This document shows positions 1-5,579 of a stretch of 7,744 bases of DNA, one piece after another. The DNA is taken from positions 1 through 7,744 of the forward strand of contig CALZCR010000066.1 in the NCBI GenBank assembly GCA_945631445.1, read 5' to 3'. Source of the stretch: an uncultured Corynebacterium sp. GTDB lineage: Bacteria > Actinomycetota > Actinomycetes > Mycobacteriales > Mycobacteriaceae. Numbering within the stretch: the stretch's first letter is position 1; the number at the start of each line of letters is the position of its first letter. The translations under genes and the position numbers were made by a program. The notes below the pieces were generated by a model. The model worked only from the letters and a program-made list of their open reading frames with translations, made no database searches and was not told where the DNA came from.

Positions 1-1009
1 CGGGCCCGACGTGCGCCCACGTGCGCACCGTGTGCGAGACGGTGGGCGCGACCTCGCCTAGACGAGAGCGCAGAGTAAAGAGGGCGGTCAGCAGCAACCA
101 CGGCGCAGGCGAGGCCAGCACTCGCCAGCCGGTGCCCTCCAGCCCGAGCGCCCGCACCGTCACCGACGCCGCCAGCACTCCGCCAAGCAGCAGCCCATAC
201 GGCGCCAGGGCGCGCAGCTCCGCCGCCGACAGGGCCAAGCGCCGGCCCCCGCGGAGCCGGTGGGCCAGCAGGTGCACCGCCAGGGTCACCGCCGCGCCCA
301 CCGCCCCGGCCGGCGCGGTGCCGAAGACGAGGTTGGCGGCCGTCACACTCACCCACAGCACCAGCCCGGAAGCCACCGCCAACCCGACCGCCCGGGCCCG
401 CTCGCCGCGCTCGGCGGCGATGAGGGCGGCCGCCACGCCCGCGCCCAGAAACACGGGCAGGCTGAACAGTGCGCTCATCACGCCGAGCTCCCGGAAACCG
501 GTGCCCGAGAGTTCCGCGGCGATCAGCGTGCCCGGGCCCATGGACCCCCACGGCACCGCGCACAGCCCGAGCAACCCGATGGGGGCGGCCTTATGCCCCG
601 CATAACCCAGGCCGAGCAACAGCGGCACCGCGATGGCCACGCCGACGCCGAAACCGGTCAGCGACTCCGCCAGCGGGGTCACCCCGTGCACCACAGCCAG
701 GGCGGGCGCGACCCCGGAGCCTAAGCAGCGGCGCAACCATTCCGACAGCCTGGCCTGATCACCCATGCGGCGGCCGGCTTCCGCGAAAGCCACCCCGCCG
801 CCGATGATCACCATGACCTCGACCACCAGCGGCCACCACTCCCCGGCCAGCTCAGCGGCGAGCTTCCAGGACAGGTCAAACGCCGCCGCCGCGACCACGA
901 CCGCGGCCGACAGCCCCCACGCGGCCGCCGACAGGGTGGAGCGCCGTGCCAACAGTGCCCCGATCACCACGAGCAGGGGAAGCACAGCCAACCACACAGT
1001 CACGGCCAC
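1..1009 (-). CDS. LctP-type L-lactate permease family transporter (partial, C-terminus outside window)
   Basis: The first 336 residues are visible and the frame is open to the left edge. LctP-family members (E. coli LldP) are secondary transporters of L-lactate, D-lactate or glycolate in the cytoplasmic membrane and are usually around 500-560 residues, so about a third is missing. Nearly the whole visible part is hydrophobic helices. The best family signature is around residues 115-136, ESLTGFGVGVAIAVPLLLGL, followed by WGSMGPGT (154-161), which corresponds to the family's E-x-x-x-GFG and FG-x-x-G-x-P region. I chose the GTG at 1009 because GGGGA (1020-1016) lies 6 nt upstream. GTG 1003 is an alternative that overlaps the stop of a short upstream frame. 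The gene follows the FGGY kinase by 34 nt and is probably the last or a later gene of the same operon. The family is fairly sure; the substrate (lactate, glycolate or another small hydroxy acid) is not. Confidence 0.82.
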   Translation of the reverse strand, partial: MAVTVWLAVLPLLVVIGALLARRSTLSAAAWGLSAAVVVAAAAFDLSWKLAAELAGEWWPLVVEVMVIIGGGVAFAEAGRRMGDQARLSEWLRRCLGSGVAPALAVVHGVTPLAESLTGFGVGVAIAVPLLLGLGYAGHKAAPIGLLGLCAVPWGSMGPGTLIAAELSGTGFRELGVMSALFSLPVFLGAGVAAALIAAERGERARAVGLAVASGLVLWVSVTAANLVFGTAPAGAVGAAVTLAVHLLAHRLRGGRRLALSAAELRALAPYGLLLGGVLAASVTVRALGLEGTGWRVLASPAPWLLLTALFTLRSRLGEVAPTVSHTVRTWAHVGP

Positions 1010-1015
1010 ATGGTA

Positions 1016-1020
1016 TCCCC
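1016..1020 (-). promoter_or_regulatory. Ribosome-binding site of the LctP-family gene
   Basis: GGGGA on the minus strand lies 6 nt before the GTG at 1009. It is the only purine-rich motif at suitable spacing, and it decides the start in favour of 1009 over GTG 1003 or 997. No ATG start is available in this frame. Confidence 0.4.
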
Positions 1021-1043
1021 GCGGCGGGTCGCCGCGGAGACAT

Positions 1044-2417
1044 TCATTCTGCGGGGCCGGTAGCCTCGCCGAGGGCGGAATACAACCGTCGGTGCCGGGC
1101 CCGCAGCTCCCGGTAAGAAGCGTGGGCGCAGGAGTCGGGGTCGATCACGTCGCCGCCGCGGCGGCCCAACGGCACGATGCCGTGGTCCACTCCCAGGGCT
1201 TCCGCGGCGATGAGCGCGGCTCCGGTCAAGGCCGCGTCCCGGCCCGTCGTCACGCGGGTCACCGGCCGCCCGGTGACGTCGGCCAGGATCTCCAACCACG
1301 GGCGCGAGGCCGCCCCGCCACCGACCACCGGCAGGGGCCGGTCGACGGGTTCCTCGGCCATGGCGTGGGAAAGCCCGAACGCGACGGACTCCAGCAGCGC
1401 CCGGTACATCTGCGCCGGGGTCGTCGTGGCGCGGATGCCGGTGATCGCGGCGCCCAACGCGTCGTCGCGCACCGGGAAACGCTCCCCGTTCAGACTCGGC
1501 AGCGCGAGCAACCCGCTCGGGGCGCGCGGACCGGCGGCCAGCACCGCGTCCGCCTCCGCGGGCGAGGCCCCGCCCAACAGATTCTCCCGGCCCCAGCCGG
1601 CGAGGGCGCCCGCTGAGGACAACGCGGCGATGTGCAACCGCCGCCTGCCCGGCGCGGCGAGGCGGTGTACCGCGCCGGGCAGGTCGACGTCTTTTTCGGC
1701 GAGGAAGGCGTACCAGCCGGAGGTGCCCAGGTAGACGTAGTCGTCGCCCGGAGCCAGGCCGACGATGCCGGCGGTGGTGGCGACGGCGTCGCCGGGGGCG
1801 AGTATCACCGGGACGCCGTCGACCTCACCGAGCGGGCCGTCGGTGATCGCGGGCAGCATGTCTGCGGTGACGCCCGCCGCCCGGCGCACGGCGGGGGAGA
1901 AGTCGCCGGTGGCGGCGTCGATGAACCCCGTCGTGGACGCGGTGGTGGAATCCACGTGCGCGCCCAGGCCGAGGTGGTGGGCGAGGTAGCCGGACGGGGA
2001 AAACAGAATGCGCGCCGGCGTGAGACCCGAGCGCATGAACATCGCCGCATTCGAGGTGGCGGACTGTTCGTTGCCGGTGATCCGGTTCCAGTCGCCGAGG
2101 GCGCGGTGCAGGGCGTCGGCCTCGGCGCGGGCGCGGGTGTCGGAGTACAACACGGCCGGGGCCATCGGCGACCCGTCGGCGTCCAGACAGATCAGATCTT
2201 GCATTTGGCCGGTCAACGCGATGGCGTCCGCCCCGGGCAGGCGGGCGGCGCAGGCGCGGGCGGCGGCGACCCAGTCGGCGGGGTGTTGCTCGACGCGGCC
2301 GTCTGCGCCCGTGTCCGTGGGGTACGGCTCGAAAGCCTCGCCGTGGTAGGAGCCGTCGGCGGGGTCGATGAGGGCGGCTTTCGCACCCGAGGTGCCCAGG
2401 TCCAGCGCGAGGATCAT
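1044..2417 (-). CDS. FGGY-family carbohydrate kinase, xylulokinase-like
   Basis: A 457-residue cytoplasmic sugar kinase, slightly shorter than E. coli XylB (484). Family members phosphorylate a sugar, ketose or polyol with ATP. Both FGGY domains are present. The N-terminal phosphate loop DLGTSGAK is at residues 6-13, GQM at 70-72, and the catalytic-base region PGDAVATTAG at 208-217 with Asp210 as presumed base. The second phosphate-binding motif LGTSGW is at 230-235 and the adenosine motif GGGAASRPWLEIL at 366-378. The architecture resembles xylulokinase more than glycerol kinase or gluconokinase. However, E. coli XylB contacts D-xylulose through Met77, His78, Asp233 and Asn234, and by alignment of the motifs these are Met72, Gln73, Asp210 and Ala211 here, so the substrate may differ. 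The ATG at 2417 starts 10 nt after the BCCT stop. The stop codon TGA (1046-1044) overlaps an ATG. Family sure, substrate open. Confidence 0.88.
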   Translation of the reverse strand: MILALDLGTSGAKAALIDPADGSYHGEAFEPYPTDTGADGRVEQHPADWVAAARACAARLPGADAIALTGQMQDLICLDADGSPMAPAVLYSDTRARAEADALHRALGDWNRITGNEQSATSNAAMFMRSGLTPARILFSPSGYLAHHLGLGAHVDSTTASTTGFIDAATGDFSPAVRRAAGVTADMLPAITDGPLGEVDGVPVILAPGDAVATTAGIVGLAPGDDYVYLGTSGWYAFLAEKDVDLPGAVHRLAAPGRRRLHIAALSSAGALAGWGRENLLGGASPAEADAVLAAGPRAPSGLLALPSLNGERFPVRDDALGAAITGIRATTTPAQMYRALLESVAFGLSHAMAEEPVDRPLPVVGGGAASRPWLEILADVTGRPVTRVTTGRDAALTGAALIAAEALGVDHGIVPLGRRGGDVIDPDSCAHASYRELRARHRRLYSALGEATGPAE

Positions 2418-2427
2418 GCGTGCAGAA

Positions 2428-4281
2428 CTACTCCTTGGGAGTGGTTTTTTCTTCCTTGGGGTCCGGGTTGGGCTCCCACCCGTCGGACCAGGTTTCGGTC
2501 TTGTAGTCGTAGCCGACGTCGTTGCCGTCCTCGTCCTTGCGGCGGTACCACTCGGTGACGTTCTCGGCGGTGGAGTCGAAGTCGGCGCCCGCGCCGCGGC
2601 CCTCGGGGGCCTCGGCGACGGCGAACTCGAAGTCGTCGCCGTGCGTTTCCAGGCCGCGGACGACGGCGTTGTCGACGGCGGTGCGGGCGTAGGTGCGGCG
2701 GATGGCGGACGGGTCCGTGGACAGGTCCTTGACGAAGGAGACCATCATGCCCAGCAGCACCAGACAGAACGGCAGGGCGATGAGAATCGTCAGGTTCTGC
2801 AGTCCGGACAGGGCGTCCTCGCCGCCGGCCAGGAGCATGACGATGGCGATGCCGACCATGCACAGGCCCCAGAAGACCACGATGAAGCGGTTCGGGGTGG
2901 GGTTGCCGCGGCTGGACATCGTGCCCATCACCACGGAGGCGGAGTCCGCGGAGGTGACGAAGAAGATCGCCAGGATGAGGATGAGGATGAACGGGGTGAT
3001 CTGCGACAGCGGCAGCTGCGCGAACATGTCGAAGAGCACCTGCTCGGAGCCCGAGCTGCCGTCGAAGCCGGCGACGCCCTCGCGGTTGAAGGCGATGGCC
3101 GTGCCGCCGAAGACGGTGAAGGCCAGGATGAGGATGAAGGTGGGCACCGCCATGCACACCAGGGCGAACTCGCGCAGGGTGCGGCCACGGGAGATGCGCG
3201 CGATGAACATGCCGACGAACGGGGTCCAGGCGATCCACCACGCCCAGTAGAAGGCGGTCCAGGCGCCCTGGAACTCGACGGTCTCCGCACCCCAGGACAA
3301 GGATTTGCCCATCATCGCCAGCAGCTCGTCGAAGTAAGTCAGGGTGCCGGAGGGAATCAGGTTGAGCAGGAAGAGCGTCGGCCCGGCCAGGAACACGAAG
3401 GCGACGGCCGCCAGCGTGAGCGTGATGTTGATGTTGGACAGATAGCGGATGCCGCGGGCCACGCCGGAGACGGCGGAGAAGATGAACGCGATCGACAGGA
3501 TGGCGATGATCACGATCAGCATGTTGTTGCCGACCTGGCTCATGCCGGAGACGATGCGCACGCCCTCGCCGATCTGGATGGCGGACAGGCCGAGGGTCGC
3601 GGCGGTGCCGAAGAGGGTGGCCACGATCGAGAGCATGTCGATGAGCTTGCCGACGGGACCGCCCGTGTTGTTTTCGCCCAGCAGGGGAGCGAACACCGAA
3701 CTGATCAAAGAGACGCGCCCACGGCGGTAGATGGAGTAGGCGATCGATCCGCCGACCAGGGAGTACAGCGCCCAGGCGGACAGGCCCCAGTGGAAGTGGG
3801 ACTGGGCCATGGCCTGGTGCAGCGCGGCGGGGGTCTCCGCCTCGACGGTCTCCGGCGGCGGGGAGAGGTAGTGCCACAGCGGTTCGGAGGGGCCGAAGAA
3901 GAAGATGCCGACGCCGATGCCGGCGCCGAACATCATCGCGACCCAGGAGAAGCGGGAGAATTCGGGTTTTTCGTCGTCGCGGCCGAGGGTGATGCGGCCG
4001 AAGCGGCTGAAGGCCAGGATGACCATCACGACGATGCCGAGGATCATCACGATGTTGAGCAGCCAGCCGACGTTTTCCATGGCCCAGGAGAACATCGTGG
4101 AAGAGACGGTGGACACCGACTCCGGGCTGATCAGACCCCAGGCGATGAACGCGAGGATGAGGATCGCCGTGAGGGCGAAGCTGATTTTATCGATTCCGAA
4201 ACGGTTGCGTTGTTGATCGACGCCGATGCCCGGGACGAGCCCTGGGTGGAGGTCGTCCGGATAACTGGTCTGGTTGGACAT
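2428..4281 (-). CDS. BCCT-family (betaine/carnitine/choline/ectoine) transporter
   Basis: A 617-residue cytoplasmic-membrane transporter. BCCT proteins take up quaternary amines or other compatible solutes, usually with sodium. The glycine-rich segment FGAGIGVG (118-125) matches the substrate/sodium-site helix (GMGIG in BetP). The family signature WTAFYWAWW is at 341-349, followed by ISRGRTLREF (363-372). Hydrophobic helices run from about residue 32 to 517. The length is close to the corynebacterial uptake systems BetP, EctP and LcoP, and in size it is nearest the last two, which I recall as around 615-630 residues. The roughly 97-residue cytoplasmic tail is strongly acidic (about 24 Asp/Glu against 12 Lys/Arg in 520-617), unlike the basic osmosensing tail of BetP. 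The ATG at 4281 is the first possible start, since an in-frame TGA lies just upstream. There is no convincing Shine-Dalgarno sequence. It is probably the first gene of an operon with the FGGY kinase and LctP permease. Family sure, substrate not assigned. Confidence 0.93.
   Translation of the reverse strand: MSNQTSYPDDLHPGLVPGIGVDQQRNRFGIDKISFALTAILILAFIAWGLISPESVSTVSSTMFSWAMENVGWLLNIVMILGIVVMVILAFSRFGRITLGRDDEKPEFSRFSWVAMMFGAGIGVGIFFFGPSEPLWHYLSPPPETVEAETPAALHQAMAQSHFHWGLSAWALYSLVGGSIAYSIYRRGRVSLISSVFAPLLGENNTGGPVGKLIDMLSIVATLFGTAATLGLSAIQIGEGVRIVSGMSQVGNNMLIVIIAILSIAFIFSAVSGVARGIRYLSNINITLTLAAVAFVFLAGPTLFLLNLIPSGTLTYFDELLAMMGKSLSWGAETVEFQGAWTAFYWAWWIAWTPFVGMFIARISRGRTLREFALVCMAVPTFILILAFTVFGGTAIAFNREGVAGFDGSSGSEQVLFDMFAQLPLSQITPFILILILAIFFVTSADSASVVMGTMSSRGNPTPNRFIVVFWGLCMVGIAIVMLLAGGEDALSGLQNLTILIALPFCLVLLGMMVSFVKDLSTDPSAIRRTYARTAVDNAVVRGLETHGDDFEFAVAEAPEGRGAGADFDSTAENVTEWYRRKDEDGNDVGYDYKTETWSDGWEPNPDPKEEKTTPKE
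2431..2436 (-). promoter_or_regulatory. Ribosome-binding site of the FGGY kinase, inside the end of the BCCT gene
   Basis: AAGGAG on the minus strand forms the last two sense codons of the BCCT gene, directly before its TAG stop. It lies 13 nt before the kinase ATG, longer than the usual 5-9 nt. No other start in the kinase frame lies closer. The position suggests that ribosomes finishing the transporter pass directly over the kinase initiation region, which would couple the two genes. Confidence 0.5.
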
Positions 4282-4287
4282 TCCTGT

Positions 4288-4299
4288 AAGTGTTCACTT
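4288..4299. repeat. Short inverted repeat AAGTG-TT-CACTT in the divergent intergenic region
   Basis: Perfect 5-bp arms with a 2-bp centre, 6 bp upstream of the BCCT start codon and about 45 bp upstream of the DsbA-family gene. It overlaps the proposed -10 of the BCCT operon, where a bound regulator would block transcription. Arms this short can occur by chance. Confidence 0.3.
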
Positions 4300-4317
4300 T
4301 TGCGCAGGCGTCCGCAA
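4289..4317 (-). promoter_or_regulatory. Possible promoter of the BCCT-kinase-permease operon
   Basis: On the minus strand TTGCGG (4317-4312) and AACACT (4294-4289) are separated by 17 bp, giving a weak -35/-10 pair. With this -10 the transcript would start at or within a few bases of the ATG at 4281, so the mRNA could be leaderless. That would fit the absence of a good Shine-Dalgarno sequence and is common in corynebacteria. The -10 match is poor, so this is a suggestion only. Confidence 0.25.
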
Positions 4318-4332
4318 CTTCTCGACGCTGGT

Positions 4333-4337
4333 GGAGG
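4333..4337 (+). promoter_or_regulatory. Ribosome-binding site of the DsbA-family gene
   Basis: GGAGG lies 7 nt before the ATG at 4345 and only 1 nt before the in-frame ATG at 4339. The later in-frame ATG at 4372 has only GGGAG with a 1-nt gap. This motif therefore favours initiation at 4345. Confidence 0.5.
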
Positions 4338-4344
4338 AATGAAA

Positions 4345-5016
4345 ATGAGGATCGTCGTGTTGACTGGGAGTATGAAAATCGATATCTGGTCCGACTATGT
4401 CTGTCCGTTCTGCACCGTCGGTGAGCGACACCTGGCGCTCGCCCTGGAAAAGTTCGCCGGCGCCGATGACGTGGAGATCATCTGGCGCAGCTTCCAGCTG
4501 GATCCCTCCGCGCCGACGGAGCCGACCGAGAAGGCCCCCGAATACCTGTCCCGCTCCAAGGGGATGAGTCTGGCGGAGGTGGAGCAGATGAACTCCGGCC
4601 TGGCGCAGCGCGCCGCGGCCGTCGGCCTCGACTTCCAGTGGCGCGACTCAGTCGTGGCGAACACTTTCGACGCCCACCGGGTCGCCCACCTCGCCCGCGC
4701 GGAAGGTAGGGGCAACGAATGGGACACGGTGGCCAAGCACGGCTATTTCACGCAGGGCGCCAACCTCGCCGACCACGGTGAGCTCGCGGAGTTCGCCGCT
4801 CAGGTGGGCCTGGACGCGTCCCGCGTGCAGGAGGTGCTGTCTTCCGACGAGTACGCCACCGACGTCGCCCAGGAGATCGCCATGGGCCGCCAGCTGGGCG
4901 TCCAAGGCGTGCCCTTCTTCGTCTTTGACGGCCGCCTCGCGGTCTCCGGGGCGCAGCCGGTGGAGCTGTTCGAGCAAGCCCTGCAGCAGGCCTCGGAGAA
5001 TCCGGACGCACGCTGA
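4345..5016 (+). CDS. DsbA-family protein, FrnE-like thioredoxin-fold oxidoreductase
   Basis: A cytoplasmic protein of 223 residues (214 if started at 4372), the usual size of FrnE-like DsbA-family proteins. These are thioredoxin folds with an inserted helical domain, linked to disulfide exchange, isomerisation or oxidative-stress tolerance. Counting from the ATG at 4372, the active-site motif CPFC is at 11-14, directly after the first beta strand KIDIWSD. The conserved NTFDAHRVAHLA is at 97-108. The cis-proline loop GVPFFVFDG is at 179-187, followed by the family's SGAQP (192-196). No signal peptide or membrane helix is seen, so it is unlikely to be a periplasmic DsbA. The start at 4345 has the best ribosome-binding site, but homology to the fold begins at the ATG at 4372. 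The stop overlaps the next ATG (TGATG), indicating an operon with the phosphoesterase. The in vivo substrate is unknown. Confidence 0.88.
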   Translation: MRIVVLTGSMKIDIWSDYVCPFCTVGERHLALALEKFAGADDVEIIWRSFQLDPSAPTEPTEKAPEYLSRSKGMSLAEVEQMNSGLAQRAAAVGLDFQWRDSVVANTFDAHRVAHLARAEGRGNEWDTVAKHGYFTQGANLADHGELAEFAAQVGLDASRVQEVLSSDEYATDVAQEIAMGRQLGVQGVPFFVFDGRLAVSGAQPVELFEQALQQASENPDAR

Positions 5017-5579
5017 TGCGGGTGTGGTTCACCTCTGATTTGCACCTCGGCCACCGGTTCGTGGCCGGGCTGCGGGGATTTTCCGACGTTGACGAGCACG
5101 ACGCCCTGGTCCTGGCTGGTCTGGCCGCCGTGCCTGCCGGGGACCGGCTGTGGGTGCTGGGTGATCTCAGCGGCCGCCACGACGACGAAGCCCGCGCGCT
5201 GGACCTGATCGCCGAGCACGCCGGGCACCTCGAGCTGCACTTGATCCCCGGCAACCACGATTCCTGCCACCCGATCCACAAGTCCTCGTTCCGGATGCAG
5301 CGCCGCTTCCTCGAGGTATTCGACTCCGTGCAGGCGTTCCAGACGCTGCGGTGGCAGGGGCGCGCGGTGCACTTGTCGCACTTTCCGCGCCCGGGGCAAG
5401 ACCACGAGGGGATGGTCTCGCGCTACGACGACGTCCGGTTGCGCACCGAGTACCTGGTGCACGGGCACCTGCATTCCCCCGAACCGGTGACCGGTCCCGG
5501 GCAGGTCGACGTCGGCGTGGAGGCCTGGGGATACCGGCCGGCGCCGCAGGAGAGCGTCGAAAAGCTACTGCTGGGCTGA
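5016..5579 (+). CDS. Small calcineurin-like metallophosphoesterase
   Basis: 187 residues with the complete set of dimetal phosphoesterase motifs: D-x-H (Asp8, His10), GD (49-50), GNHD (79-82), a histidine in LSHFP (His122) and GHLH (150-153). These ligands bind two metal ions, typically Mn or Fe, that hydrolyse phosphomonoesters or diesters. Little exists outside the catalytic core, so substrate cannot be read from the sequence; small proteins of this type include bacterial and phage phosphoesterases of unknown substrate. It is cytoplasmic, with no signal or membrane segment. The ATG shares one base with the stop of the DsbA-family gene, so translation is probably coupled. The 3' end overlaps the FUSC gene on the other strand by 15 bp, and no terminator is visible between them. 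Confidence 0.9.
   Translation: MRVWFTSDLHLGHRFVAGLRGFSDVDEHDALVLAGLAAVPAGDRLWVLGDLSGRHDDEARALDLIAEHAGHLELHLIPGNHDSCHPIHKSSFRMQRRFLEVFDSVQAFQTLRWQGRAVHLSHFPRPGQDHEGMVSRYDDVRLRTEYLVHGHLHSPEPVTGPGQVDVGVEAWGYRPAPQESVEKLLLG

Noticed and set aside
21..807. Several overlapping plus-strand frames at the left edge.
   Set aside because: They encode Arg/Pro/Ala-rich sequences without domains. The minus strand holds a continuous membrane-protein frame with the LctP signature.
1632..2558. Long plus-strand frame opposite the FGGY kinase.
   Set aside because: Its product is Gly/Arg/Val-rich without family features, while the minus strand encodes all FGGY motifs in order.
2414..3877. 487-codon minus-strand frame within the BCCT gene.
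   Set aside because: It is a +1/+2 shadow of the BCCT frame with an Arg/His/Pro-rich product and no transmembrane pattern.
4360..4388. TTGACT and TATCTG with 17-bp spacing, resembling a promoter on the plus strand.
   Set aside because: The -10 falls inside the conserved start of the DsbA-family gene, so it cannot serve that gene and no other start follows nearby.
2368..5016. An 882-codon open frame on the plus strand covering the BCCT gene and joining the DsbA-family gene.
   Set aside because: Up to about 4340 it is antisense to the clearly recognisable BCCT gene and has a low-complexity Asp/Glu/Gly/His-rich product typical of the reverse frame of high-GC genes. Only its last part, from 4345 on, is real.
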